DNA of 64,000 nucleotides. Source: Loktanella sp. M215 (GTDB taxonomy: Bacteria; Pseudomonadota; Alphaproteobacteria; Rhodobacterales; Rhodobacteraceae). The stretch is from NCBI RefSeq assembly GCF_021735925.1, contig NZ_WMEA01000001.1, positions 1,766,001-1,830,000 on the forward strand. The letters are read 5' to 3'. Made by a program: the position numbers and the translations under genes. The notes beneath the pieces were generated by a model. The model was not told where the DNA came from. It saw nothing but the letters and a program-made list of their open reading frames with translations, and searched no databases. Shown here in pieces: positions 27,593-37,360 of this stretch; position 1 is the first letter of the stretch, and each line of letters begins with the position of its first letter.

Positions 27593-28285
27593 ATGAGCGA
27601 CGACCACACGCCCTTCGAGAGCCCCTTCAACGCGATCCCCCCGGTTGTCCTGATTCTGGTCGTGGCCGTCATGGCGATCGAGCTGACTCTGAGTGCCGGT
27701 GCAACCGGACTGGTCGGCGGACCTGGGGCCATCGGCTGGCGGCTGGCGGCCTTGCAGGACTATGCCTTTTCACCCGCCGTGCTGGACTACGTCTGGTCGG
27801 GGTCCGACCGCAGCCCGGATCTGCTGATGCGCTTCGTGACCTACGCCTTCGTGCATGGCAGCTTTACCGATGCGCTGTTCGGGGCGGCGCTGTTGCTGGC
27901 GCTGGGCAAGTTCGTGGGGGACGTCTTTGCCCCGGTCGCCACGGTCGCGGTCTTCGTGCTGGGCACGGTGGCGGGAGCGCTGGCGTTCGGGCTGTTCGTC
28001 GGGGGGACGATGCCGTTGTTCGGCGTCTGGCCCGCGGTCTACGGGCTGATCGGGGCCTTCACCTATATCCTGTGGTTGCGACTGGGGGCCGCGGGGCAGA
28101 ACCAGGTCGCGGCGTTCCGGCTGATCGGGTTCCTGCTGGGGTTGCAACTGGTTTTCGGCCTGCTGTTCGGGTCCAGTCCGATCTGGATCGCGGAACTGGC
28201 GGGGTTTGCCGTGGGCTTTGCGGCCTCGACCGTGCTGGCCCCGGGCGGGTGGAGCGCGCTGCTGGTGCGGTTGCGCCAGCGGTGA
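27593..28285 (+). CDS. Rhomboid-fold membrane protein lacking catalytic residues
   Basis: A 230-residue protein with six membrane segments in rhomboid order. The FVTYAFVHGSFTDALFGAALL segment matches rhomboid helix 2. Where active rhomboids have G-x-S-G, this has F-G-V-W-P-A-V-Y-G, and where they have the catalytic AHxxG it has AELAG, so both Ser and His of the dyad are absent, as is the oxyanion Asn. It is therefore most likely a pseudo-rhomboid that binds rather than cuts membrane proteins. It is divergent from trpS. The ATG at 27593 is chosen because the preceding in-frame region is not protein-like. Confidence 0.85.
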   Translation: MSDDHTPFESPFNAIPPVVLILVVAVMAIELTLSAGATGLVGGPGAIGWRLAALQDYAFSPAVLDYVWSGSDRSPDLLMRFVTYAFVHGSFTDALFGAALLLALGKFVGDVFAPVATVAVFVLGTVAGALAFGLFVGGTMPLFGVWPAVYGLIGAFTYILWLRLGAAGQNQVAAFRLIGFLLGLQLVFGLLFGSSPIWIAELAGFAVGFAASTVLAPGGWSALLVRLRQR

Positions 28286-28294
28286 GGACGGGAC

Positions 28295-28330
28295 GCCTGC
28301 CGCGGGCGAGTATTTGAGAAAAAGCGAGGA
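28295..28330 (+). repeat. Copy of the dispersed intergenic repeat
   Basis: A variant starting GCCTGCCGCGGGCGAG, followed by a TATTT, A-rich stretch and AGCGAGGA. It shares GAGTATTT and AAAAAGCGAGGA with the copy at 58340. It lies 9 bases after the rhomboid-like gene, between it and convergent murJ. Confidence 0.6.
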
Positions 28331-28378
28331 CGGGAGGCGGGACGTTAGGGCGGAGCGTCCGGGCGGACGTTCATCTGG

Positions 28379-29965
28379 TCAGCGGCGCAGGGCGCGGCGG
28401 AATTCGTGCAGCTTGAAGGCGCCGACGAGTTGGCCGATCGCGAAATAGCTGACGATGCCGGAGCCTACGAGGGCGGAGAGGGCGATGTAGCGCAGGCCGG
28501 GTGTGCCGAAGTAGGGGCCAAGGATGACCTCGACCATCCAGAGCACGACGCCCATGCCACCCGACGCGATCAGGATGCGCCAGAGGCGGGTCTTGAAGCG
28601 GTCATCGAGGGTCGCGGCCTCGCCCATATCGCGGCTGCCGCGCCAGAGCAGAACGACCATCGCCCAGCCGGTCATCGTGGTGCCAAGGGCCGCGGCGATG
28701 AAGCCGATGAAGGGGGCGAGGCCCACGGCGAGGGCGAGGTTCAGGATCATCGCGACGACGGCATAGTTAAAGGGGCGACGGGTGTCTTCGCGCGCGAAGA
28801 ACAGGGGCTGCAGGGTCTTTTGCAGCACGAAGGCCGGCAGGCCGAGTCCGTAGACCGCGACGGTGAGGGCGGTGGCGGCGGTATCGTCCGCCGTGAAGGC
28901 GCCGCGCTGGAAGAGAACGGACGTCAGCGGCATCGGGATCACGATCAGGGCCACGGCCGCGGGCACCGTGAGCGCGAGGCTGAGTTCCGAGGCGCGGTTG
29001 AAGGCGTCGCGCCCGCCCGCCGTATCGCCGCCGCGCAACCGGCGCGAGAGATCCGGCAGCAGCACGACGCCGATGGCGATGCCGACCACGCCGAGCGGCA
29101 GCTGGTAGAGGCGGTCGGCGTAGTTCAGCCAGGCGACGGCGCCTTCGAAGAAGCTGGCGACCTGACGACCGACCAGCAGGTTGATCTGGACGACTCCGCC
29201 AGCGAGGGCGGCGGGGGCCGCGATATAGGCGAGGCGTTTCAGTTCCGGGGTGATGCGGGGGCGCTTGAACCGCAGGGGATAGCCCGCGCGGGCGGCGGCC
29301 CACCAGACGACGGCCATCTGCACGAAGCCCGCGAAGGGCACCGACAGCGCCAGCGAGTCGCCAACGCGCAGGCCAAGCGCTTGGTCGAGGCTGACGCCGA
29401 GCGTGTCGCTCATCGGGCGGCCCAAGGCTGCGGCCACCACGATGGCCGCGATGAAGACGATGTTCAGCAGCACGGGGGCGGCGGCGGCGGCCATGAAGCG
29501 GCCCGTCGCGTTCAGCACACCGGACAGCAGGGCCGCGAGTGAGATGAAGAGGATGTAGGGAAAGGCGTAGCGGCCGTATTCGACGGCGAGGTCGAAGCGT
29601 TCGTCGCCGCGAAAGCCCGAGGCCATCGCCGTCACCAGCAGCGGCATGAAGATGATGCCGAGGATCGTGAAGAAGGTCAGGATGACGGCCATGCCGACGA
29701 AGGCGTCCTGGGCGAATTCCTCGGCGCCTTCGCCGCCTTCGACCTTTTTCGAGAACATGGGGATGAAGGCCATGTTGAACGCGCCTTCGGCGAAGAAGCG
29801 GCGGAAGAGGTTGGGCAGAGAGAAGGCGACGAGAAACGCCTCGGCCACCGGGCCGGTGCCGAGGTAGCCCGCGATCATGATGTCGCGGGCAAAGCCCATG
29901 ACGCGGCTGAGCAGGGTCCAGATGCCGACGGTGAAAAAGCCGGACATCAGGCGGATCTGTTTCAT
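28379..29965 (-). CDS. murJ: Lipid II flippase MurJ
   Basis: Inner-membrane flippase that moves lipid II outward for peptidoglycan synthesis; 528 residues with about 14 helices of the MATE/MOP type. The start MKQIRLMSGFFTVGIWTLLS and SRVMGFARDIMIAGYLG are typical, with the essential Arg in GFARD and the FRRFFAEGAFNMAFIP segment of MviN/MurJ. It lies 24 bases downstream of glnD on the same strand, a common alphaproteobacterial arrangement. Confidence 0.96.
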   Translation of the reverse strand: MKQIRLMSGFFTVGIWTLLSRVMGFARDIMIAGYLGTGPVAEAFLVAFSLPNLFRRFFAEGAFNMAFIPMFSKKVEGGEGAEEFAQDAFVGMAVILTFFTILGIIFMPLLVTAMASGFRGDERFDLAVEYGRYAFPYILFISLAALLSGVLNATGRFMAAAAAPVLLNIVFIAAIVVAAALGRPMSDTLGVSLDQALGLRVGDSLALSVPFAGFVQMAVVWWAAARAGYPLRFKRPRITPELKRLAYIAAPAALAGGVVQINLLVGRQVASFFEGAVAWLNYADRLYQLPLGVVGIAIGVVLLPDLSRRLRGGDTAGGRDAFNRASELSLALTVPAAVALIVIPMPLTSVLFQRGAFTADDTAATALTVAVYGLGLPAFVLQKTLQPLFFAREDTRRPFNYAVVAMILNLALAVGLAPFIGFIAAALGTTMTGWAMVVLLWRGSRDMGEAATLDDRFKTRLWRILIASGGMGVVLWMVEVILGPYFGTPGLRYIALSALVGSGIVSYFAIGQLVGAFKLHEFRRALRR

Positions 29966-29989
29966 GGGACGGCCCTTACGATTGCGGCG

Positions 29990-32776
29990 CTACGTGTGCG
30001 CCCGTTCCGTGCCACGGTCAATGGCCTCGCGCAGGCGGCGTTCCAGGCTGTGGCGTTTGGATTCGCTGTGGAATTTCAGCCCCGTCAGATCCTTGACATA
30101 GAAGGTGTCGACGGCCTGTTCGCCGTAGGTCGCGATCACGGCGCTGGCGATGTAGACATGCGCCCCCGCCAGCGTGCGGGTCAGGTCAAAGAGCAGGCCC
30201 GGACGGTCGCGGGTATCGACCTCGATGATGGTGTAGATTTCGGAGCCTTCGTTGTCGAAGGTGATCGTAGTCGGCACCCGGAAGGCGCGTTCGCGCTTTG
30301 GCAGCTTGTCGCGGTCGGCCAGCGCGTCGCGTGGCACGACCTCTCCCATCAGGGTGCGGTGGATCATGCTGCGCAGGCGGGGCAGGCGGGACTCCTCGTA
30401 GGGGTGGCCGTCGGCGTCCTGAATCCAGAAGACCGCCGTCGCGTAGCCGTCCTTGGAGGTGTAGGTTCGCGCGTCGACGATATTGGCGCCCACGAGGGCC
30501 AGCGCGCCGGTCATGCGGCTGAACAGGCCCGGGTGGTCGACCATGGCGAAACAGGCGCGGGTGGCGTCGCGGTCGGGGTCCGGCATCAGGTCGATGCGCA
30601 CCTCGTCATCGGGGATGTCGCGCAGCAGATTGGCGAAGATGATGTGCGTCCGCGGCGGCAGGCCCTGCCAGTAGGGGCCGTAATGGCGCGACATCTCGCG
30701 CTTGAGGTCTGCGGTGTCCCATGTCCCCAAGGCATCGCGGAGGGACCGTTTCGCCACGGTTTCGCGGGTTTCGCGGTTTACGTCCTCCAGCCCGTTATCA
30801 AGCGCGCTGCGGGTCGCGGCATAGAGGTTGCGCAGCAGGACGGCCTTCCAGTTGTTCCATGTGCCCGGACCCACACCGCGAATGTCGCAGACGGTCAGCA
30901 CGGAAAGCAGGTCCAGACGTTCCACCGATTTCACGGCCTTGGCAAAGCCACGGATCGTGCGCGGTTCAGAGATGTCACGCTTTTGCGCGGTGTCGGACAT
31001 CAGCAGGTGATAGCGGATCAGCCATTCGACCGTTTCCGAATCCTTCTTGTTCAGCCCCAGTCGCGGGCAGATGCGGCGGGCGATCTGGGCACCGAGGATC
31101 GAGTGATCGTCGGGCCGGCCCTTGCCGATGTCGTGCAGCAGCAGGGCCACGTAAAGCACCTTGCGGTTCACCCCGGCCCTGAGGATGGATGTGGTCAGCG
31201 GCAGGGTGTCCTGCAGTTCGCCCCGCTCGATCTGGGCGAGGTGGCTGATGCACTGGATCGTATGTTCGTCCACCGTGTAGTGATGATACATGTTGAACTG
31301 CATCATCGCGACGATCGTGGCAAAGTCAGGGATGAAGGCGCCCAGCACGCCGAGTTCGTTCATCCGGCGCAGGGCGCGTTCCGGGTTGCCGTGCTTCAGC
31401 ATCAGGTTCAGGAACAGGCGGTTCGCCTCTGGATCGGTCTGCACGGCGGCGTCGATCAGGTGCAGGTTGGCGGCGATCAGGCGCATGGCGTCCGGATGCA
31501 TCAGCGTGCCCGTGCGCATCGATTCGTCGAAGATGCGCAACAGGTTCACCGGATCGGACAGGAAGGTCTTGGGTCCCGACACCGTCAGGCGATTCTGCTT
31601 GATCGCATAGGGCGGGTTCGTCTTGGGCTTGCGCTTGAGCAGACGCTCCAGCATCGGGGCGGCCTTGGTATGGGTCTTTTCCTGCGCCACGAGGAAGATG
31701 CGGGTCAGGTCGCCGACCATGGTGGCGTGGCGGAAATAGGCCTGCATGAAGTGTTCGACGCCGCGCCTGCCGCCACCGTCGGCATAGCCCATCGCGTCCG
31801 ACACCGCGACCTGCATGTCGAAGGTCAGCTGGTCCTGCGCGCGGTTCGCGATCAGATGCAGATGGCAGCGCACGGCCCAGAGGAATTCATGGGCGGCGCG
31901 GAAGGTCTCGTATTCGTCCTGGGTGAAGACCTTGAATTTGACCAGCTCGGACGCGTCGCGCACGCCGTGGATATACTTGCCGATCCAGTACAGCGATTGC
32001 AGGTCGCGCAAGCCGCCCTTTCCCTCTTTCACGTTGGGTTCGACCATGTAGCGCTGGCCGCCCTGCTTGCGGTGGCGCTGGGCGCGTTCCTCCAGCTTGG
32101 CCTCGATGAAGTCGGGGGCGGAGGATTTGAAAAGCTCGGTCCAGAGCCGCTTGCCCAATTCGTCGGCGAGGGCCGCGTCGCCGGTCAGATAGCGGTATTC
32201 GACCAGTGACGTGCGGATCGTGTAATCCTCTGCGGCGAGCCGCAGGCAATCCTTGACCGTGCGGCTGGCGTGGCCGACCTTCATCTTGAGGTCCCAGAGC
32301 ATGTAAAGCGTCGATTCGATGACGCTCTCGGCCCAGGGGGTGATCTTGTAGGGAGTCAGGAACAGCAGATCGACGTCCGAGAAGGGTGCCATTTCGCCGC
32401 GCCCGTAGCCGCCGACTGCGATGACGGACAGACGCTCGCCTTCGGTCGGGTTGGGCAGGCGGTGCAGGCGGGTGCGGGCCACGTCCAGCACGGTGATGAG
32501 GATCTGGTCGGTCAGCCAGCTGTAGGACCGGGTCGTCGGATTGGCCCGGAAGGGATGCGCGAGGAAGGCCGCGCGAATCGCGTCGCGCCCGCGGGTCTGG
32601 GCCTGCTTGAGGATGCCGACGGTCGCGGCGCGCAGGGTCCGGTCGTCGGGTGCGGCCTTCATCACGTCGTCAAGCGCCGCCGTCACGACGGCGGCGTCGA
32701 AAATCAGCGGCGCCGGCAGGATCAGATCCTCCGGCGCCGAATCGACGATCAGTGACGCGGGTCTAGCTGCCTGCAC
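29990..32776 (-). CDS. glnD: PII uridylyltransferase / uridylyl-removing enzyme GlnD
   Basis: Nitrogen sensor that uridylylates PII proteins when glutamine is low and reverses this when it is high; 928 residues from the GTG at 32776. Domains in order: nucleotidyltransferase (GGYGRGEMAPFSDVDLLFL, about 120-140), central helical region, HD phosphohydrolase (ALLLHDIGKGRPDDHS, about 540-555), and two ACT domains (CFAMVDHPGLFSRMTGALAL and IIEVDTRDRPGLLFDLTRTL). The start is uncertain: the frame opens at 32842 inside the upstream gene; the GTG gives a 14-base overlap. Upstream neighbour is a LppC-like lipoprotein gene; murJ follows. Confidence 0.95.
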   Translation of the reverse strand: MQAARPASLIVDSAPEDLILPAPLIFDAAVVTAALDDVMKAAPDDRTLRAATVGILKQAQTRGRDAIRAAFLAHPFRANPTTRSYSWLTDQILITVLDVARTRLHRLPNPTEGERLSVIAVGGYGRGEMAPFSDVDLLFLTPYKITPWAESVIESTLYMLWDLKMKVGHASRTVKDCLRLAAEDYTIRTSLVEYRYLTGDAALADELGKRLWTELFKSSAPDFIEAKLEERAQRHRKQGGQRYMVEPNVKEGKGGLRDLQSLYWIGKYIHGVRDASELVKFKVFTQDEYETFRAAHEFLWAVRCHLHLIANRAQDQLTFDMQVAVSDAMGYADGGGRRGVEHFMQAYFRHATMVGDLTRIFLVAQEKTHTKAAPMLERLLKRKPKTNPPYAIKQNRLTVSGPKTFLSDPVNLLRIFDESMRTGTLMHPDAMRLIAANLHLIDAAVQTDPEANRLFLNLMLKHGNPERALRRMNELGVLGAFIPDFATIVAMMQFNMYHHYTVDEHTIQCISHLAQIERGELQDTLPLTTSILRAGVNRKVLYVALLLHDIGKGRPDDHSILGAQIARRICPRLGLNKKDSETVEWLIRYHLLMSDTAQKRDISEPRTIRGFAKAVKSVERLDLLSVLTVCDIRGVGPGTWNNWKAVLLRNLYAATRSALDNGLEDVNRETRETVAKRSLRDALGTWDTADLKREMSRHYGPYWQGLPPRTHIIFANLLRDIPDDEVRIDLMPDPDRDATRACFAMVDHPGLFSRMTGALALVGANIVDARTYTSKDGYATAVFWIQDADGHPYEESRLPRLRSMIHRTLMGEVVPRDALADRDKLPKRERAFRVPTTITFDNEGSEIYTIIEVDTRDRPGLLFDLTRTLAGAHVYIASAVIATYGEQAVDTFYVKDLTGLKFHSESKRHSLERRLREAIDRGTERAHT

Positions 32777-33962
32777 GGTCGAAACTGCGTGGGGCGTTTT
32801 CAAGGATGACGACCTGATTGTTGCGGATCGTCGCAACGGCAAGGCCGCGTTCGTTCAGCCCGTTGGGCAGCAGGCGGAAGATGCCGTTGGTGCCCTGGAA
32901 CCCTTGCGAGGTCGTCAGCGCGGCCTTGGTCAGCGCGTTCCGGTTGCCGGTGGCCACCAGTGCGCCGATCGCGGCAATGCCGTCATAGGCAAGGCCCGCG
33001 GGCGGCAGCGGCATGGTGCCGTAGGTTGCGTTGTAGCGCGCCTCGAAATTGGCGGTCATGCCGCGGTCGGGCACGGCGAAAAGGCCTCCCTGCACGCCGG
33101 GCAGCGACAGCGCCTGCGGCAGCACGGACCAGTTCGTCAGGCCGAGGTAGCGGGTGTCGGCCGGGTTGATCCCGGCGCCGGGCAGCGAAGTCGCGATGAT
33201 CGGCAAGTCGGCGTTGGCGCTGGCGGTCAGGAACACGGCCTGCGCACCCGCCTGCTTCAGCGTGGCCGCGATCTGCGGCGTGGCGCTGGTGATGCCTTGC
33301 TGGGACAGGGCATAGCTGCCGATGCCCGCAACCTGCGCGCCGTTTGCCTGCACGGCGGCGACGACGGCGTCACGGCCCAGCTGGCCGCCGATGTCGTTGG
33401 CATGGACGATGCCGAACCGCTCGATCCCCGACCGGCGGGCGTAGGACACGAGGCGGTTGGCGGTATTGTTGAAGGTCGGCCCGAGGACGAAGACGTTGCC
33501 GCCCGCGACGGTGGGGTTGTTCGACAGGGCGAGCACGTTGATGTTGCGCGCGGCCACGGCGTTGCCGACCGGGTTCACGGTGGCGCCGTACAGCGGGCCA
33601 AGGATGATCTTGGCCCCTTCGTCCGCGGCCTGGGTCGCGACCTGTGCGGCCTGCGCAGGGCTCGCGCCCGAGTTGTAGACGCGCAGGTCGATCTGGACGC
33701 CGTTCAGATCGGCGATTGCCATGCGCGCGGCATTTTCAAGGTTGCGCGCCAGCAGCGCGTCGTTGCTGTCTCCTGATCCTGCGGGGACCAGCAGGGCCAC
33801 CTGGACCGGTGCGTTGGGGTCAATCTGCAGACCCGTATTCGAACCTTCGGTCATGGGCAGCGGCGCGCAGGCCGCCATCCACAGGGCGGCACAGGCGGCA
33901 GTGGTGCGTGCAGCAAGACGCCGGAGGCGGGAAAACGGGGGCCGGGGCAGCGTGGCAGTCAT
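32763..33962 (-). CDS. Penicillin-binding protein activator (LppC/LpoA-like lipoprotein)
   Basis: A 399-residue lipoprotein. Signal peptide with lipobox MAAC (Cys32), then a periplasmic type-I binding-protein fold resembling LivJ/LivK: VQVALLVPAGSGDSNDALLARNL, IILGPLYGATVNPVGNAVAARN, and later LGLTNWSVLPQALSLPG. Such proteins include LpoA, which activates penicillin-binding protein 1A; that role here is by family only. The ATG at 33962 has AGAGGA eight bases upstream. It is divergent from rsmI, which is also the usual neighbour of lpoA. Confidence 0.9.
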   Translation of the reverse strand: MTATLPRPPFSRLRRLAARTTAACAALWMAACAPLPMTEGSNTGLQIDPNAPVQVALLVPAGSGDSNDALLARNLENAARMAIADLNGVQIDLRVYNSGASPAQAAQVATQAADEGAKIILGPLYGATVNPVGNAVAARNINVLALSNNPTVAGGNVFVLGPTFNNTANRLVSYARRSGIERFGIVHANDIGGQLGRDAVVAAVQANGAQVAGIGSYALSQQGITSATPQIAATLKQAGAQAVFLTASANADLPIIATSLPGAGINPADTRYLGLTNWSVLPQALSLPGVQGGLFAVPDRGMTANFEARYNATYGTMPLPPAGLAYDGIAAIGALVATGNRNALTKAALTTSQGFQGTNGIFRLLPNGLNERGLAVATIRNNQVVILENAPRSFDRAGS

Positions 33963-34080
33963 GAGTGACATCCTCTGGCTTTTCGGGGTCATGGTGGCGC
34001 GGGGCGTTGTCCTTTCGCCCGTTCCCCCCCATGGTTCGGGGCTTGGTGTATCATAAGGCAGGGCGTCGGAGGGTCTAGGC

Positions 34081-34944
34081 ATGAATTACGAGATCAGACC
34101 ATTGTCGGCGGGATTGTATCTGGTGGCGACGCCGATCGGGTCGGCCCGCGACATCACGTTGCGCGCGCTGGACATTCTGGCCAGCTGCGACGTGATCGCG
34201 GCAGAGGACACGCGGACCGCGCGCAAGCTGATGGAGATCCACGGCGTGCCCTTGGGCAAGCGTCCGGTCGTGGCGTTCCACGATCACAGCGGCGCAGGGC
34301 AGATCGCGCGGCTGGTGGCCGATGTTGCTGCAGGTAAGGCGGTTGCCTGCGTGTCAGAGGCCGGCACCCCGCTGATCGCGGACCCGGGGTTCGAACTGGC
34401 GCTGGCGGTCCGGGACGCGGGTCTGCCGGTGACTGCGGCGCCCGGCGCGTCCGCCGTGCTGACGGCGCTCGCTGTCGGAGGGCTGCCGACGGACCGCTTT
34501 GCCTTCGTGGGGTTCCTGTCGGCCGCGGCAGCGCAGCGCGCGACGCAGCTGGCTGACCTGCGGGATATGCCGTTCACGCTGGTGATCTACGAATCACCGA
34601 AACGCGTTCATGCTTTATTAAATGCGGCGTGCGAGGTTCTGGGAGGCGATCGGGAAGCGGTGGTGTGCCGGGAGCTGACCAAGAAGTTTGAAGAGGTGAC
34701 ACGCGGCACGCTTCAGTCGCTGGCCGATGATTTCGACGGACGCGCCGTCAAGGGCGAGATCGTCGTGTTGATTGGCCGCGTGGGGGCGCAGACCGTGTCC
34801 GATGGCGATGTCGAAACCGCGTTGCGCGATGCGATGGTGACGATGCGGATCAAGGATGCGGCGACGGCGGTGGCCGGGGCGCTGGGATTGCCGCGGCGTC
34901 AGGTCTATCAGACGGCGCTTGGCTTGGACCGAAAGGACGACTGA
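34081..34944 (+). CDS. rsmI: 16S rRNA (cytidine1402-2'-O)-methyltransferase RsmI
   Basis: Methylates the ribose of C1402 in the 16S rRNA decoding centre using S-adenosylmethionine; 287 residues. The tetrapyrrole-methylase fold is clear: LYLVATPIGSARDITLRAL, AAEDTRTARKL, VACVSEAGTPLIADPGFEL and TAAPGASAVLTALAVGGLP. Its stop overlaps the yraN start by one base (TGATG), so the two are coupled. Confidence 0.96.
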   Translation: MNYEIRPLSAGLYLVATPIGSARDITLRALDILASCDVIAAEDTRTARKLMEIHGVPLGKRPVVAFHDHSGAGQIARLVADVAAGKAVACVSEAGTPLIADPGFELALAVRDAGLPVTAAPGASAVLTALAVGGLPTDRFAFVGFLSAAAAQRATQLADLRDMPFTLVIYESPKRVHALLNAACEVLGGDREAVVCRELTKKFEEVTRGTLQSLADDFDGRAVKGEIVVLIGRVGAQTVSDGDVETALRDAMVTMRIKDAATAVAGALGLPRRQVYQTALGLDRKDD

Positions 34945-35315
34945 TGATGCAGGACGGGTTGCGCCAAAGGACAAACCATTACGCAGGTTTGGCGGCAGAG
35001 GATATCGTTGCCCGGTCTTATGCCGCGCGCGGCTTTACGGAAGCCGCACGCCGGTGGCGGGGACGTGGCGGTGAAATCGATCTGATTTTGCGGGACGGGA
35101 ACGACGTCGTCTTCGTTGAGGTCAAGAAAAGCCGGACCCATGCACAGGCAGCTCAGCGGGTGACGCGGCGGCAGATGGACCGGATCTGCACTGCCGCGTC
35201 GGAATTCGTGGGGACGGAACCGCGCGGATCGCTGACGCCGATGCGATTCGATGTGGCGACGGTGGATGCGACGGGACAAGTTCAGGTGATCGCGAACGCC
35301 TTCGGCGGCTGGTGA
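34944..35315 (+). CDS. yraN: YraN family (UPF0102) nuclease-fold protein
   Basis: A 123-residue protein with a Holliday-junction-resolvase-like fold. AGLAAEDIVARSYAARGFT, GGEIDLILRDGNDVVFVEVK and the R-rich helix AAQRVTRRQMDRI are the UPF0102 pattern, including the D...E-x-K residues of a restriction-endonuclease-type site. Usually follows rsmI, as here. Cellular substrate unknown. Confidence 0.92.
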   Translation: MMQDGLRQRTNHYAGLAAEDIVARSYAARGFTEAARRWRGRGGEIDLILRDGNDVVFVEVKKSRTHAQAAQRVTRRQMDRICTAASEFVGTEPRGSLTPMRFDVATVDATGQVQVIANAFGGW

Positions 35316-35384
35316 CACGGCATTGCACAGCCTGCACGGCTGCGCCATATCGGGACGACACCCGCTCTGAAAGGTCTGCGTCCC

Positions 35385-36329
35385 ATGTCCCTTAACGTTG
35401 CGATCCAGATGGACCCTATTGGTCCGATCAACATCGATGCCGACAGCACGTTTCGCATCGCCGAAGAAGCGCAGAAGCGCGGTCACCGGCTGTTCTATTA
35501 CACGCCGGACAAACTGGCGTTCCGCGAAGGGCGGGTCACGGCGCGGGGCTGGCCTTTGACGGTGCGGCGCGAGAAGGGAAATCACTTCACGCTGGGCGAG
35601 GCGACAGAGGTCGATCTGGCCGATTTCGACGTGGTCTGGCTGCGTCAGGATCCGCCGTTCGACATGGGATACATCACCACGACACATCTGCTGGACATGC
35701 TGGCCGAGACGACGCTTGTGGTGAACAATCCGTTCTGGGTCCGCAACTATCCCGAAAAGCTGCTGGTCCTGCAGTTTCAGGATCTGACTCCGCCTACGAT
35801 GATTGCCCGCGACCTGGACACGCTGCGCGATTTCCGGGCCACCCATGGCGATGTGATCCTGAAGCCCTTGTACGGCAACGGCGGTGCTGGCGTGTTCAAG
35901 CTGGGGCAATCGGACAGCAACCTCGCGTCCCTGCACGAGCTGTTTTCCGGTATCAACCGTGAGCCGCTGATCATGCAGAAGTTCCTGCCGGCGGTGTCAA
36001 AAGGCGACAAGCGCATCATCCTTGTCGATGGCGAGGCGGTGGGTGCGATCAACCGGGTGCCTGCGGAAGGCGAAACCCGGTCCAATATGCACGTCGGCGG
36101 GCGCCCCGAGAAGGTCGCCTTGACGGACCGTGACCGCGAAATCTGCGACCGAATTGGGCCGCTGCTGCGGGAAAAGGGCCAAATCTTCGTGGGCATTGAC
36201 GTGATCGGGGACTGGCTGACCGAGATCAACCTGACCTCTCCCACCGGGATTCAGGAGTTGGAGCGGTTCGACGGCACGAATATCGCTGAAAAGATCTGGC
36301 TGGCCATCGAAGGCCGCCGCGCCACCTAG
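35385..36329 (+). CDS. gshB: Glutathione synthase
   Basis: ATP-grasp ligase joining gamma-glutamylcysteine and glycine; 314 residues. The N-terminal [20 protein letters not shown], the middle [20 protein letters not shown], the ATP-grasp elements [16 protein letters not shown] and [20 protein letters not shown], and [20 protein letters not shown] are diagnostic. The C-terminal stop shares CTAG with the stop of convergent DUF2125. The ChaC-like gene nearby may act on the same metabolite. Confidence 0.97.
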   Translation: MSLNVAIQMDPIGPINIDADSTFRIAEEAQKRGHRLFYYTPDKLAFREGRVTARGWPLTVRREKGNHFTLGEATEVDLADFDVVWLRQDPPFDMGYITTTHLLDMLAETTLVVNNPFWVRNYPEKLLVLQFQDLTPPTMIARDLDTLRDFRATHGDVILKPLYGNGGAGVFKLGQSDSNLASLHELFSGINREPLIMQKFLPAVSKGDKRIILVDGEAVGAINRVPAEGETRSNMHVGGRPEKVALTDRDREICDRIGPLLREKGQIFVGIDVIGDWLTEINLTSPTGIQELERFDGTNIAEKIWLAIEGRRAT

Positions 36330-37297
36330 GGCAGTGCGATGCGCGGGGCGGGTCCCAGCGGGACTGGCCCCAGCGCCATGTTGCCGTTTGCGAAGGTCAG
36401 CGGCAGGGTCAGGGCGCCGCCGGCGCCTGTCAGCATCCCCGCCATGCTGGTCAGCGTCTGCAACATCCCCGCAGGAACGAGGCCGGCTTCGGCCAGCAGG
36501 CCGATCCGGTCGCGCCAGCCCGTCGCCACGACGGTGATCGTGCCGGTTGGTATACCGGCAGGATCGACGGAGAGGTCGCCGTTCGCTGAGAGCACCAGCC
36601 CCCCCCAGTCCACCGTCAATGTGTCGAGCGTGAGGGCCGTGATGCCGGGACGTGCCGGCAGCAGGGCCAGCCGGTCGAGCGGACGATCAAGGGTGAAGGT
36701 CGCGTCCGCTGTAACCTGTGCCGGCGCGGTCGGTGCGGACGGCAACGCGAGGCTTGGCTGCACGTCAGCCATTTTCAGATAGGCCTCAAACGTGTTGGCG
36801 GCAGGTCCGTGTGCGCGCAGGCCCAGCACGGCCGCCCCGCCAGTGACGGACCAACCAAGGTCTGATGCGAGCGACAGGGACTGTGCCTCTGCCGTCATGG
36901 TGCTGAAATCCAGAAGACGCGTCGCCGCGACGGCAAGGCTGGCGCGCAGGCCGTCTGAAGCGAGGGTAAGGGTCTGCCCGTCCACCCGCAGCGTCTGCTG
37001 CGGTGGGAAGACCGCGATCACCTTGTTCGGGCGGTAGGACAGGGCCGCGGTTTCCAGCCAAGGCGCCTGCCAGATCAGATTGCCGTCGGGCGCCGTCACG
37101 GTGAGGTCAGTCGCATGCACGTCGAAGCGGGACGGGAAGCCGCCCGTGGTCAGGCTGCCGGAGTCGATCTGCCAGCCCTGCGCCTCGGCCGCAGCGATGC
37201 CGGCCTGCAGGCCATGGTTCAGCCCGCGCGACGCGACCACCCAGACGCCAGCGTAGATGGCTGCAACGCTCAGCACGATGATCAACAAAAGCTTCAT
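36326..37297 (-). CDS. DUF2125 domain-containing envelope protein
   Basis: A 323-residue protein with one N-terminal membrane anchor ([20 protein letters not shown]) and a repetitive beta-rich extracytoplasmic region of the AsmA/DUF2125 kind (long runs of alternating Thr/Ala/Leu such as [19 protein letters not shown]). Members may participate in lipid transport across the envelope; this is family-level inference. The ATG at 37297 has GAGGGGG upstream. Stop overlaps gshB stop by four bases. Confidence 0.85.
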   Translation of the reverse strand: MKLLLIIVLSVAAIYAGVWVVASRGLNHGLQAGIAAAEAQGWQIDSGSLTTGGFPSRFDVHATDLTVTAPDGNLIWQAPWLETAALSYRPNKVIAVFPPQQTLRVDGQTLTLASDGLRASLAVAATRLLDFSTMTAEAQSLSLASDLGWSVTGGAAVLGLRAHGPAANTFEAYLKMADVQPSLALPSAPTAPAQVTADATFTLDRPLDRLALLPARPGITALTLDTLTVDWGGLVLSANGDLSVDPAGIPTGTITVVATGWRDRIGLLAEAGLVPAGMLQTLTSMAGMLTGAGGALTLPLTFANGNMALGPVPLGPAPRIALP

Positions 37298-37360
37298 GGC
37301 GGCCCCCTCGTAATCGGTCGCCCCTGCGTCTATAGGGGGCATGGAAAAAGGACCAGTCAC

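Noticed and set aside
29996..32209. 737-codon open frame antisense to glnD
   Set aside because: Shadow of glnD, whose domains are all intact on the minus strand.
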